A stretch of 64,000 bases of DNA, from NCBI RefSeq assembly GCF_900176255.2, contig NZ_FXEG02000002.1, positions 1,612,001 through 1,676,000 of the forward strand, given 5' to 3'. How positions within the stretch are numbered: the stretch's first letter is position 1; each line of letters opens with the position of its first letter. Positions 1 to 9,750 of this stretch are shown here, one piece after another. The stretch comes from Mycobacterium ahvazicum. GTDB taxonomy: Bacteria; Actinomycetota; Actinomycetes; Mycobacteriales; Mycobacteriaceae. The notes beneath the pieces were generated by a model that was given only the letters and a program-made list of their open reading frames with translations, did no database searches and was not told the origin of the DNA. A program made the translations under genes and the position numbers.

Positions 1-1
1 G

Positions 2-46
2 CCGGACTGGGTGCATCCGGAGTTGCGGACGCAGGGCCGCCTCTGA
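2..46 (+). CDS. C-terminal tail of an upstream gene (partial)
   Basis: Frame 2 reads PDWVHPELRTQGRL and then TGA at 44-46, which looks like the natural end of a protein that starts before the window. It is too short to assign a family. A short GC-rich inverted repeat (GCCGCC/GGCGGC, about 35-51) overlaps the stop and could help transcription end, but there is no T-run. The call rests only on the open frame and its sensible composition. Confidence 0.35.
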   Translation, partial: PDWVHPELRTQGRL

Positions 47-59
47 GGCGGCCGCACCG

Positions 60-860
60 CTACTTCAGGTCGATCCACTCGCCGTGCGGAGCCGTGTGCA
101 GCACCCGCTTGATGCCCGCCTGGTCGAATGCCGCGGCAAGTTCGCTCGGCCCCTCGCTGAAGTGGGCCCAGCCGTCGACGTGGGCCGGGATCACCACCTT
201 GACCCCGAGCACCTCGGCGGCCGCGGCCGCACGCGCGGAGGTCAGGGTCAGCGGGCGCCCGCGCTCTTTGGCCGGCACGGTCGCGGCGCCGGCGAACAGC
301 ACCGCGACGTCGATCTCGCCGATCCGATCGGCCACCTCGGCGACCACGCTCATCGAGGCGTTGTCGCCGCTGAGATAGATGGTGGGCAGCCCGGGCCCGT
401 ACAACACGAAACCCGTCACCTCGCAGTTGACGTTGCCCTCCATGTCGCGCATCCCGTCGGCCGGACCGTGCACGGCCGGAACGGCTTGTGCCGCAACACG
501 TCCGGGCCCACCCGGCAAGTAATACGACTGCCAGGGCTTCAACCCGACCGCCGGCGGCCCGAAGCGCCCGGCCGCCCCGGGATTGGTGACGATCAGCGGC
601 GCGGCCTCTGCCATCCGGCGGCCCGCGTCGTCCAGATTGTCGGGGTGCTGGTCGTGGCTGATCAGCACCACGTCGACCTGCCCGAGGTCGTCGGCGCTCA
701 CGGCCGGACCGGTGAGCTTGTTCAGATAGTCATGAGGACCCGGCGGGTCGAAGGTCGGGTCCATCACGATCCGGCGGCCCGCGATATCGATCACCGTCGT
801 GGGTCCACCCAGCACCGCGATCGCGCCGTCCCGTCGCTTCGCGTCGACTATCTCGCCCAT
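60..860 (-). CDS. MBL-fold metallo-hydrolase (UlaG-like)
   Basis: A 266-residue protein of the metallo-beta-lactamase-fold superfamily, nearest in style to UlaG-like L-ascorbate-6-phosphate lactonase relatives. The metal site is visible as SHDQHPDN near residue 80, a variant of HxHxDH with Asn at the last place. A later GD (LSGDN) and a His in IPAHVDGWAHF supply further ligands. I chose the ATG at 860 (MGEIVDAK) because the frame upstream of it is low-complexity, arginine-rich read-through. The RidA-family gene lies about 50 bases upstream on the same strand, so the two may be co-transcribed. The substrate is unknown. Confidence 0.75.
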   Translation of the reverse strand: MGEIVDAKRRDGAIAVLGGPTTVIDIAGRRIVMDPTFDPPGPHDYLNKLTGPAVSADDLGQVDVVLISHDQHPDNLDDAGRRMAEAAPLIVTNPGAAGRFGPPAVGLKPWQSYYLPGGPGRVAAQAVPAVHGPADGMRDMEGNVNCEVTGFVLYGPGLPTIYLSGDNASMSVVAEVADRIGEIDVAVLFAGAATVPAKERGRPLTLTSARAAAAAEVLGVKVVIPAHVDGWAHFSEGPSELAAAFDQAGIKRVLHTAPHGEWIDLK

Positions 861-910
861 GTCGCCCCTGATTGCATTCGCGGAGAATCGATATCGGGTC
901 GAAGAGCAGG

Positions 911-1312
911 CTATAACATCGCCGGACGGCGGACGGCGGTGACTTCGACTTCGACCCGGATATCGGGCCAGACCAGCGCCGGGACCACCGCGAGCATGAA
1001 CACGGGTTCGTGTCGGATCACCGACGAGCGCACCGCCGCGTAGGCCGGAATGTCCGCCGCGTCGGTCAGCCACTGCCGCACGCTGACGATGTCGGACAAT
1101 CTCGCCCCGGCCCGGCTCAGCGCTTCCTCGACGTTGCGCCATGCCTGGGTGGCTTCCTCGGTGAAGTCCTTGGGCAGCGTTCCGTCCGGACGCAGTCCGG
1201 GCGTGCCGGAGGTGTAGATGACCTCAGAGCCCGCGGGCACGCGTACCGCGTCGGCGTACCTGCCGATATGAGCGGCGACGCCGGTGTTGACGGATTCGAA
1301 CGGCCTGCTCAT
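911..1312 (-). CDS. RidA family protein (enamine/imine deaminase-like)
   Basis: A 133-residue protein of the RidA/YjgF/YER057c/UK114 family. Typical features are an early bound-product segment (IYTSGTPGLRPDGTLPKDFTEEATQAWRN, about residues 32-60, in parts), SDIVSVRQWLTD, and the C-terminal VEVEVTAVRRP strand with RHEPVFMLAVVPALVWPDIRVEVE before it. Canonical RidA hydrolyses reactive enamines or imines released by PLP enzymes. The catalytic Arg equivalent is not clearly conserved, so this is probably a subfamily with another small-molecule role. It lies between the acyl-CoA synthetase gene upstream (33 bases away) and the MBL hydrolase downstream, all on the minus strand. Confidence 0.8.
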   Translation of the reverse strand: MSRPFESVNTGVAAHIGRYADAVRVPAGSEVIYTSGTPGLRPDGTLPKDFTEEATQAWRNVEEALSRAGARLSDIVSVRQWLTDAADIPAYAAVRSSVIRHEPVFMLAVVPALVWPDIRVEVEVTAVRRPAML

Positions 1313-1345
1313 ATCGCCCTTTCGTTGTGGATCGTGCAGCCGGCG

Positions 1346-2926
<1,581 letters not shown>

Positions 2927-3130
2927 CGAAAAATTCCTGGGTCCCCGGGTGCAGTCAAGCCAAGGGTAGTCACCGTGTCCACGACGAGTTTCGTGAGAGT
3001 AGGAACCACCCTCCGGACCCGCGATCTCCTACGCTGGAGGAAGCCGCGCCGGGTGTGCGGCCCCCGGCCGATGGGAAGCCGATTCTCGGGGGTACCCGGA
3101 CGCTACGGTTTCACCGCGTCAGCCGCGTAA

Positions 3131-4060
3131 TTACGCGGTTGCCAAGGTGATTCGCGACCGGTAGGGATCGGTGAAGGGCAGCCAGGCCTCGTCCAGCTCG
3201 GGCACTTCCGCTTCGGCCGTCAGCGCGTCGATCACCCCACGCACGGTTTCACGGTTCTCGATGCGCCGCCACACCAGCGACCACGTCCAAAAAGGCGCGG
3301 GCGCGACGATCGGGCGCTGCACGAGATCTGCCGGCAACGCCACGGTTTGCACCTTGGGCGAGGCGAGCACCGGTCGGCCCAGCCGCCGCACATGCTCGAA
3401 AAACATTGGGGCAGCAAGGCCCCCGTCACTTATTCGCACCGTGCGAGCGCCGGTCTCCCTGGCGAACTGTTCCCCATACCGGTTCCACGAGAACCAGCTG
3501 CCGGAGTCGGCGTCGAGCAGCACCACTGCGTCGGACGCCTCGACCGGGGAGGCATCCGATCCGACGCTGACCGTGTAAAGCTGCTCGGCGCCAATAAGAT
3601 GCGCGTTCAGGCCGTGCCGGTCCAGGTCGGAGGCGCGTACCCCGCAGATCGCCAGATCGACGCCGCCCTCGGCCACCCGGGCGACCTGCGCGTGCGACGG
3701 CAGCACCCACGTGTCGATGTGCACCTTCGCGACCGCCGAGGTCCGATCGGTCAGGTCCGGGGGAAGCCACTGCGCATAGCCGATCCGCACGGGTTCGGCC
3801 AGCGACAGCCCGATTGCCGACCGGCGCAACTGATCTGCCTGATCGAGCAGCGTGCGGGCCGACGGAAGCAGCGCCGCTCCCGTTGCTGTGAGGGTGACCG
3901 AGCGCCGGTCGCGATCGAACAGTCGTACCCGCAGATCCCGCTCGAGGACCTTGATCTGCTGCGAAAGTGACGGTCCGGCAATGCATAAGCGCTTCGCGGC
4001 CCGACCGAAATTAAGCTCTTCGGCGACCGCTACGAAATAACGAAGATGACGCAACTCCAC
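3131..4060 (-). CDS. LysR family transcriptional regulator
   Basis: A 309-residue LysR-type regulator. The N-terminal winged helix-turn-helix is clear (LRHLRYFVAVAEELNFGRAA, then PSLSQQIKVLE and VTLTATG), followed by a periplasmic-binding-like effector domain. I chose the GTG at 4060 (VELRHLRYF) because LysR proteins start a few residues before this motif; the longer open frame to 4129 is unlikely. It is divergent from the SDR gene at 4164, the usual arrangement in which a LysR protein controls its neighbour, probably through the inverted repeat at 4088-4114. The effector is unknown. Confidence 0.88.
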   Translation of the reverse strand: MELRHLRYFVAVAEELNFGRAAKRLCIAGPSLSQQIKVLERDLRVRLFDRDRRSVTLTATGAALLPSARTLLDQADQLRRSAIGLSLAEPVRIGYAQWLPPDLTDRTSAVAKVHIDTWVLPSHAQVARVAEGGVDLAICGVRASDLDRHGLNAHLIGAEQLYTVSVGSDASPVEASDAVVLLDADSGSWFSWNRYGEQFARETGARTVRISDGGLAAPMFFEHVRRLGRPVLASPKVQTVALPADLVQRPIVAPAPFWTWSLVWRRIENRETVRGVIDALTAEAEVPELDEAWLPFTDPYRSRITLATA

Positions 4061-4087
4061 ACGGAAAATGTTAGTGCGACAGTGGGA

Positions 4088-4114
4088 GTCATGGCCTAGC
4101 AGAATCGCGATGAC
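4088..4114. promoter_or_regulatory. possible LysR operator between divergent genes
   Basis: GTCAT (4088-4092) and ATGAC (4110-4114) form an inverted repeat with a 17-base spacer in the 103-base gap between the LysR gene and the SDR gene. The position fits a divergent operator, but the repeat is short and could be chance. Confidence 0.25.
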
Positions 4115-4163
4115 AACGTATGTAACCATTGCTGGGCAAACCCTCGGATAAAGGAATCAACAC

Positions 4164-4952
4164 ATGGTCAATGTTGATCGCGCCCGTCATCGCACTTTCG
4201 TCGTGACGGGTGCGGCGTCGGGCATCGGCCTGGCTACCGCGCGGCGCCTGATAGCCGAAGGCGGCACCGTGATCGGAGCCGACCTGGAATCTCCGCCCGA
4301 CTTGGGACCCGACTTCCACTTCGTCACGGCCGACGTGACCGACGAAACGGCCATCCAGGCCGTGCTCGCCGCGGTGCCGGGCCGCCTCGACGGCGTCTTC
4401 CACGCGGCCGGTGTTGCCGGCGGCGGCCCGGTCCATCTGCTCGACCGCACGGAGTGGGACCGGGTGATCGGGATCAACCTCACCGGCACCTTCCTGGTCG
4501 CCAAGGCGGCCCTGGCCAAGATGATCGAACAGGACAGGGTCGACGGCGAACGCGGCTCGATCGTGACCGTCGCCAGCATCGAGGGACTGGAAGGCACCGC
4601 GGGCGGCAGCTCCTACAACGCGGCCAAGGGTGGAGTTGTGCTGCTCACCAAGAACATTGCGCTCGATTACGGCCCGAGCGGCATCCGGGCCAACGTGATC
4701 TGTCCCGGCTTCATCGACACACCGATGGCCCGAAGCGTTTTCGGCCTGCCGGGAATGGAGGGCCCGCTGGCCTCGATCACCGAGGAGCACGCGCTGCAAC
4801 GGCTCGGCCGGCCAGACGAGGTCGCTGCCATGGCGGCGTTCCTGCTCTCGCTCGACGGGTCGTTCGTCAGCGGCCAGGCCATCGCCGTCGACGGCGGCTA
4901 CACCGCGGGTCGCGATCACGGTGTCGTCAAACTCTTCGGCTTTCCCGAGTAG
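4164..4952 (+). CDS. SDR family NAD(P)-dependent oxidoreductase
   Basis: A 262-residue classical short-chain dehydrogenase/reductase. The cofactor motif VTGAASGIG is at about residues 13-21, followed by an Asp-containing loop (ADLE) that suggests NAD preference. The N-Ala-Gly-like HAAGVAGG, the catalytic Ser (VASIEG) and the YNAAK motif are in order, and the C terminus has the usual AIAVDGGYTAG. An AAAGGAAT ribosome site precedes the ATG. It is divergent from the LysR gene, its likely regulator, and 17 bases before the catalase-like gene, with which it may form an operon. The substrate is probably a secondary alcohol, but the sequence does not show which. Confidence 0.87.
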   Translation: MVNVDRARHRTFVVTGAASGIGLATARRLIAEGGTVIGADLESPPDLGPDFHFVTADVTDETAIQAVLAAVPGRLDGVFHAAGVAGGGPVHLLDRTEWDRVIGINLTGTFLVAKAALAKMIEQDRVDGERGSIVTVASIEGLEGTAGGSSYNAAKGGVVLLTKNIALDYGPSGIRANVICPGFIDTPMARSVFGLPGMEGPLASITEEHALQRLGRPDEVAAMAAFLLSLDGSFVSGQAIAVDGGYTAGRDHGVVKLFGFPE

Positions 4953-4969
4953 CGCCTTAAGATTCGCGC

Positions 4970-5902
4970 ATGGTCACTCCTGACGATGCGATCGAGGCGA
5001 TTCGAGGTACCGGGGGAGCCCAGCCCGGCGCTCGGGCGCTGCACGCGAAAGGCACGCTCTACCGCGGCACCTTCACCGCCACCCGGGATGGGGCGACACT
5101 GTCCCGGGCTAAGCACCTCGACGGGTCGACGGTTGCGGCGCTGGTTCGGTTCTCCAACGGATCGGGCAACCCGAAGCAGCCCGACGGTTCGCCGGGAGTG
5201 CGGGGGATGGCGGTGAAGTTCACCCTGCCCGATGGATCCACCACCGACGTGTCGACCCAGACGGCCCGGCTGTTCGTCTCCAGCAAGCCGGAGGGGTTCG
5301 TCGATCTGCTCAAGGCCATGCGGCCCAGCCTGACCACGCCGCTGCGCATGGCCAAGTACTTCATCACGCATCCGCGACTGCTCGGCGCGTTGCCAGTGGT
5401 GCGCGATGCCAACAAGGTGCCGACCAGCTATGCCACCATCGAATACCACGGCCTGCATGCGTTCCGGTGGACCAGTGCCGACGGGAACGCCAGATATGTT
5501 CGCTACCACCTGATTCCGGCCGCGGGTGAGAGCTATCTGTCGGCGGCTGACGCCCGCGACGCGGCCCCGGACTTCCTGACCGGCGAGCTGAATGCGCGTC
5601 TGGCACAAGGTCCGGTCCGGTTCGACTATCGCGTGCAGATCGCCGGACCGCAGGACTCGACGATCGACCCGTCGGCGCCGTGGCGAAGCGCCGAGACGGT
5701 CACTGTCGGCACCCTGGAAATCACCGGGCTCGATACCGAGCGCGAACACGACGGTGACATCGTCGTTTTCGACCCGATGCGAGTCACCGACGGCATCGAA
5801 CCGTCCGATGACCCCGTGCTGCATTTCCGAAGCCTCGCGTATTCGGCGTCGGTCAAGCTGCGAACCGGTGTGGGCCGCGGCTCCGAAGCGCCGCCGGCCT
5901 GA
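4970..5902 (+). CDS. catalase-related haem peroxidase (SrpA-like)
   Basis: A 310-residue minimal catalase-fold protein. It keeps the catalase core: distal His in ALHAKGTLYRG (about residue 25), distal Asn in VRFSNGSGN (about 60), and the proximal haem-ligand motif FRSLAYSASVKLR (R-x3-Y) near the C terminus. It lacks the long N-terminal arm and flavodoxin domain of full catalases. Such small forms usually act as organic peroxide-dependent peroxidases and not as fast H2O2 dismutases (family knowledge). It probably follows the SDR gene in one transcript. There is no signal peptide, so it should be cytoplasmic. Confidence 0.82.
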   Translation: MVTPDDAIEAIRGTGGAQPGARALHAKGTLYRGTFTATRDGATLSRAKHLDGSTVAALVRFSNGSGNPKQPDGSPGVRGMAVKFTLPDGSTTDVSTQTARLFVSSKPEGFVDLLKAMRPSLTTPLRMAKYFITHPRLLGALPVVRDANKVPTSYATIEYHGLHAFRWTSADGNARYVRYHLIPAAGESYLSAADARDAAPDFLTGELNARLAQGPVRFDYRVQIAGPQDSTIDPSAPWRSAETVTVGTLEITGLDTEREHDGDIVVFDPMRVTDGIEPSDDPVLHFRSLAYSASVKLRTGVGRGSEAPPA

Positions 5903-5952
5903 CAGAAACGCGCCGAGCTGCACGATTGCCGGCGCATTGCGTTGTCCGGCTA

Positions 5953-6747
5953 GTGTTTTTGAAAGTGTTGGCTTCGCATGTCATGTTGATCGGTCTGGCC
6001 GGGTTCGCCGCCGGCGCAATCAACGCGCTCGTCGGATCGGGGACATTGGTCACGTTCCCGACCCTCGTCGCCCTGGGCTATCCGCCGGTCACCTCCACGA
6101 TGTCCAACGCTGTCGGTCTGGTCGCCGGCGGCGTTTCGGCCACCTGGGGTTACCGCGCCGAGCTGGATGGTCAGTGGGATCGATTGCGTTGGCAGATCCC
6201 GGCATCGCTGGCCGGTGCCGTGCTGGGCGCGTACTTGCTGCTGCACCTGCCGGAGAAGGTGTTCATCGAAGTGGTGCCCGCGCTGCTGGTGCTGGCCCTG
6301 CTGCTGGTGGTGGCCGGACCGCGGATCCAATCCTGGGCGCGCCGCAGGGCCGAGGCCCAGGGCCGTTCCGCCGAACACGTCTCGCCGGCGCGGTTGGCGC
6401 TGCTGGTGTTCGGCACGTTTGCCGTCGGTGTTTACGGTGGCTACTTCACCGCCGCGCAAGGCATCCTGCTGGTCGGCGTGATGGGCGCGCTCTTGCCGGA
6501 GTCGATGCAGCGCATGAACGCCGCGAAGAACCTGTTGGCCCTCGTCGTGAATATCGTTGCGGCGGTGGGCTATACGTTGGTGGCATCGGAGCGCATCAGT
6601 TGGTCGGTGGCGGCGATCATCGCAGCGAGTTCGCTGGTCGGCGGAATAGTCGGCGCGAAGTACGGCCGACGCCTGTCGCCGAACGCATTGCGCTCCACGA
6701 TCGTGGTGGTGGGGCTGATCGGGCTGTATCGCCTGTTGGCCGTGTAG
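5953..6747 (+). CDS. sulfite exporter TauE/SafE family membrane permease
   Basis: About 264 residues with seven or eight hydrophobic segments. The hallmark is two related halves, each starting with a glycine-rich helix (AGFAAGAINALVGSGTL near the N terminus and AVGVYGGYFTAAQGILL after the centre), as in the TauE/SafE (DUF81) family of putative anion exporters. The start is uncertain: GTG at 5953 or 5965, or ATG at 5983 (MLIGLAG), are all in frame and none has a strong ribosome site. It lies about 50 bases after the catalase-like gene. The transported anion (sulfite, sulfoacetate or other) cannot be read from the sequence. Confidence 0.82.
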   Translation: MFLKVLASHVMLIGLAGFAAGAINALVGSGTLVTFPTLVALGYPPVTSTMSNAVGLVAGGVSATWGYRAELDGQWDRLRWQIPASLAGAVLGAYLLLHLPEKVFIEVVPALLVLALLLVVAGPRIQSWARRRAEAQGRSAEHVSPARLALLVFGTFAVGVYGGYFTAAQGILLVGVMGALLPESMQRMNAAKNLLALVVNIVAAVGYTLVASERISWSVAAIIAASSLVGGIVGAKYGRRLSPNALRSTIVVVGLIGLYRLLAV

Positions 6748-6752
6748 ACCCG

Positions 6753-7847
6753 TCAGCCCGCGGTGGCGGCGGCGGCGTCGTCGATGACGTCCATCATGTC
6801 GCCGCGTTGTTGCCAGATCTTGCGCTGCCGCATCGCCCCGTTGCCCTGCGTCAGGATGCGCTCGAGTTCGGCGGTGGCACGGTCGTATTCGCCGAGATCC
6901 TCGAGCGCCGGACGCACTCGTTGCAGCAGGGCATCGAGCTGCTGACGGGCCGGCACCGCCCGGTGCTGGTTCGCCGGGTCGAGCAGGTGTCCCGACAGCC
7001 CGTCGTGGGCGGCCTTCCAATACGCCGCCCGCATTGCCGCCGGTGGCAGTCGGCCGCCGTCGTCGCCGCGGCCGTCCACGTTCAGCGCCGTCATCACCGC
7101 GGCCCGGATCAGGGTGGCCAGCAGCACCGTTTCCTCGACCGTCGCCGGTACGTCGGCCACCCGCACCTCGACCGTCGGGAACTTCGCCGACGGGCGCACA
7201 TCCCAATAGATCATCTTGGGATCCAAGATCACTGCGCTGTCGACCAGCATCCGCACGGTGCGGTCGTACTGCTCTGGTGAGGCGAAGAACGGCGGCGGAC
7301 CGGCGGCCGGCCAGCGTCGCCACAGGATGCTGCGCCAGCTGGCATAGCCGGTGTCGGTATTGCGATACAGCGCCGAATTCGCCGACAGCGCAAGCAAAGA
7401 CGGCAGCCACGGTCGTAACCAGTTACTGACCTTGATGGCGGCAGCCCGGCTGGGTACCTCGACGTGCACGTGGCACCCGCAGATGCCTTGCTCGTGCGCG
7501 ATCATCCCGAACTCTTCCCCGATCCGCCGATAACGCTCGGTGTCGGTGAGCGGGAACTCGTGGGGTGTGACCGGGGGGAGCCCCAGGGCCAGCAGCCGTA
7601 CTCCACTGGCCTCGGCCGCCTGCGCCGCGGTGCGCCGCAGCAGGGCGAGTTCCGCATGCAGTTCGGCGCTGCTCGCGGCCACACCGGAGGCGGTTTCGAC
7701 TTGGCAGCTGCTCAATTCCAGCTGCAGCTCGATGCCCCGACGCCGGGCCTGCGCGGCCACCTCGTTGTTGGATGGGGCGGGTTCGCCCGTTTCCGGGTCG
7801 ACGAGGAGAAATTCCTCCTCTACGCCGAAGCTGGGTAGGTGATACAT
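6753..7847 (-). CDS. carboxylate-amine ligase, YbdK/GCS2 family
   Basis: A 364-residue member of the glutamate-cysteine ligase family 2 fold, class YbdK. Recognisable segments are FGVEEEFLLVDPETGEP at the N terminus, the ELSSCQVET strand, the metal/nucleotide segment GCHVHVEVPSR near residue 120, and PTVEVRVADVP near 225. These enzymes ligate an amine or Cys to a carboxylate with ATP, weakly in the tested cases; the physiological product is generally unknown. It is only 15 bases downstream of the STAS-domain gene on the same strand, so the two are probably one operon. It converges with the TauE/SafE gene with a 5-base gap. Confidence 0.85.
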   Translation of the reverse strand: MYHLPSFGVEEEFLLVDPETGEPAPSNNEVAAQARRRGIELQLELSSCQVETASGVAASSAELHAELALLRRTAAQAAEASGVRLLALGLPPVTPHEFPLTDTERYRRIGEEFGMIAHEQGICGCHVHVEVPSRAAAIKVSNWLRPWLPSLLALSANSALYRNTDTGYASWRSILWRRWPAAGPPPFFASPEQYDRTVRMLVDSAVILDPKMIYWDVRPSAKFPTVEVRVADVPATVEETVLLATLIRAAVMTALNVDGRGDDGGRLPPAAMRAAYWKAAHDGLSGHLLDPANQHRAVPARQQLDALLQRVRPALEDLGEYDRATAELERILTQGNGAMRQRKIWQQRGDMMDVIDDAAAATAG

Positions 7848-7862
7848 CCAGCGCCCGGGGAG

Positions 7863-8294
7863 TTAACGAGCCAGCGCTGAGTCCACGGTCGGGTACACGG
7901 GCAACATGCCGCTGAGCCCGCACGCGTCGACGACTCGGGAAACGATCCGCTGCGGGCTGACCAGCCGCAGTTCGATTCCGCGCCGGCGCAGGGCTGCTGC
8001 CGCATCGGCCAGCACCTCGACCGCGCAGCAGGCCATGAAATCCAGCCCGGTGACGTCGACGATCAAGGGGCCGGGGGACGCGACGACGCCGGCCGCTTCG
8101 TTGACCAGATGGCGCCACGTTTGCTCATTGCAGGCGTCGATCTCGCCGCCGGCATAGATGATCACGGACGCGCCGCGGCGATCCGTGGTCGCCCGCAGCG
8201 TGCTGTGCGGGTCGCCGAGCTCGTAGACCAGGCGGGTGCTGAGCATCAGCCGCGGGCCCGACGTGGGGGGAGCATGATCGGCAGTTGTCTTCAT
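7863..8294 (-). CDS. STAS-domain anti-sigma factor antagonist-like protein
   Basis: A 143-residue protein with one STAS domain. The segment GPLIVDVTGLDFMACCAVEVL carries the usual beta-strand/helix around the phosphorylatable position, but the residue normally Ser or Thr is replaced by the ACC stretch. It may therefore not be regulated by a SpoIIAB-type kinase. Family knowledge points to partner switching with an anti-sigma kinase, but none is encoded in the window. It precedes the YbdK-like ligase and is divergent from the TetR gene. The two palindromes between them (8349-8360 and 8399-8416) could control both. Confidence 0.72.
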   Translation of the reverse strand: MKTTADHAPPTSGPRLMLSTRLVYELGDPHSTLRATTDRRGASVIIYAGGEIDACNEQTWRHLVNEAAGVVASPGPLIVDVTGLDFMACCAVEVLADAAAALRRRGIELRLVSPQRIVSRVVDACGLSGMLPVYPTVDSALAR

Positions 8295-8348
8295 TGGGGA
8301 CTCCTAATCGACCGGCGCCGACGGCGCCGCGATGGATGTCCGTCCTAG

Positions 8349-8360
8349 TGTCTGAAGACA
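8349..8360. promoter_or_regulatory. palindrome, possible second TetR operator
   Basis: TGTCTGAAGACA is a perfect 12-base palindrome in the divergent region between the STAS gene and the TetR gene. It shares the GTCT/AGAC core of the larger site at 8399-8416. Confidence 0.4.
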
Positions 8361-8398
8361 GACTTTCCGCGAAGTGCGCGGATCTCCTTTGTATAACG

Positions 8399-8416
8399 AG
8401 ACAGAGCGGTCTGTCT
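8399..8416. promoter_or_regulatory. probable TetR operator
   Basis: AGACAG (8399-8404) and CTGTCT (8411-8416) form a perfect inverted repeat around AGCGGT, resembling the AGACNNNNGTCT-like boxes of AcrR/TetR proteins. It lies 35 bases before the TetR start and next to a TATAAC sequence (8392-8397) that could be a -10 element. Autorepression is the simplest reading. Confidence 0.55.
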
Positions 8417-8450
8417 ACATGTGGTGGTTAAGAGTATCGTAAGCCGAAAT

Positions 8451-9071
8451 ATGGAAAATTCCGACATCGTGCCGGCCGCACCGTCTGCCCGTGAACGGAT
8501 ATTGAATGCGGCATATGAGCTGTTCAGCCGGCGTGGGATTCGTGCGGTCGGCACCGACGAGGTAATCGACCGCGCCGGTGTCGCCAAGGCGACGTTGTAC
8601 CGGCATTTCGCGACGAAGAACGACCTCGTGCTGACCGTCCTGGAGCGCCGCGAGGAAATCTGGACGCATGGGTTGATCGAGGCGCAGTCGGAGCAGCGCG
8701 GCACGACGCCCGAGGAACAGCTGCTGGCGATCTTCGACGTGATGCACGAGTGGTTTCACCTCCGCGACGGCTTTGAAGGCTGCTCGTTCATCAACGTGCT
8801 ACTCGAACTGGGCGCCGATCACCCCGCCGGGCAGGCGTGCATCGCACACATCGACCACGTCCGCGACATCGTGCGCCGCCGGGCGCTGGCCGCCGGGCTC
8901 ACCGATGTCGAGGACTTCGCCTCCTCATGGCACATCCTGATGAAAGGGGCCATCATTCTCGCGGCCGTGGGCGATCTGGAAGCTGCTCGGCGCGCGCAGA
9001 AGATGGCCGTCGTTCTGATCGAGCAACACCGGCCGGGCGCTGTGATCGAGCTGGGGGAGGCGACCGGCTAG
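8451..9071 (+). CDS. TetR/AcrR family transcriptional regulator
   Basis: A 206-residue TetR-type regulator. The DNA-binding domain is at residues about 12-60 (ERILNAAYELFSRRGI, then GVAKATLYRHFATKNDLV), followed by an all-helical ligand domain. The frame is open from a GTG at 8421, but I prefer the ATG at 8451 because it leaves a normal N terminus and frees the palindrome at 8399-8416 as operator. It is divergent from the STAS–YbdK pair, which may be its target besides itself. The ligand is unknown. Confidence 0.88.
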   Translation: MENSDIVPAAPSARERILNAAYELFSRRGIRAVGTDEVIDRAGVAKATLYRHFATKNDLVLTVLERREEIWTHGLIEAQSEQRGTTPEEQLLAIFDVMHEWFHLRDGFEGCSFINVLLELGADHPAGQACIAHIDHVRDIVRRRALAAGLTDVEDFASSWHILMKGAIILAAVGDLEAARRAQKMAVVLIEQHRPGAVIELGEATG

Positions 9072-9084
9072 GTCGCGCGGGCCG

Positions 9085-9750
9085 TCAAGCGGCGTCGGCG
9101 GCCGTGGTTCCGGTCTTTTGCGCGTGTTCGGCCTCGAGTTCGGCGATCGCGCGGGATGTACGCTCGCGCAGCAGGATTGCGGCGATCAGGCCGACGATGA
9201 TCGCGATGACCAGGGCGATCCAGGAGAACCGCTCCAGCCATCGTTCGGCGGCCATGCCCGCGAAATAGACCAGCGCGGTTGTGCCGCCGGCCCAGCAGAT
9301 GGCGCCCGACACGTTGGCGGCCAGAAAGCGCTTGTAGTGCATGTTCAGCGCGCCGGCCAGCGGCCCGGCAAAGATCCTCAGCAGGGCGATGAAGCGGCCG
9401 AAGAACACCGCCCGGATTCCCCAGCGGTCGAATAACCGCTCGGCCAGCATGACGTGCCCCGGGCCGAAGTGCCTCGGGAAGCGCTGGCCCAGCCTGTCGA
9501 AAAGGCCCATGCCGAATCGGCGCCCGATCGAGTAGCCGATCGAGTCGCCGATCACCGCACCGATCACGGCGGCGACGCCCACACCGATCGGGTTGACGGC
9601 AAGGTCGTGATGGGACGACATCAGCGCCGCGCTGACCAGAACGATCTCCCCCGGAAGCGGGACACCCAGGCTTTCCACTCCGACCACCCCCCCGACCACG
9701 AGGTAGACCGCGAGCGGCGGGATGGACTGCAGCAAAGCCTCGACGTTCAT
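9085..9750 (-). CDS. DedA family membrane protein
   Basis: A 221-residue DedA/SNARE-associated protein with about five membrane segments. Typical features are the GVESLGVPLPGEIVLVSAAL re-entrant loop near residue 25, GDSIGYSIGRRFG near 70, and FGRFIALLRIFAGPLAG near 115 (the F-x-R-x-x-P-x-x-R-like motif with Arg residues). DedA proteins act in polyprenyl phosphate or phospholipid flipping and membrane homeostasis (family knowledge). Its ATG overlaps the TGA of the upstream SGNH hydrolase gene (ATGA), so translation is probably coupled. The C-terminal tail is charged and Ala-rich. Confidence 0.87.
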   Translation of the reverse strand: MNVEALLQSIPPLAVYLVVGGVVGVESLGVPLPGEIVLVSAALMSSHHDLAVNPIGVGVAAVIGAVIGDSIGYSIGRRFGMGLFDRLGQRFPRHFGPGHVMLAERLFDRWGIRAVFFGRFIALLRIFAGPLAGALNMHYKRFLAANVSGAICWAGGTTALVYFAGMAAERWLERFSWIALVIAIIVGLIAAILLRERTSRAIAELEAEHAQKTGTTAADAA

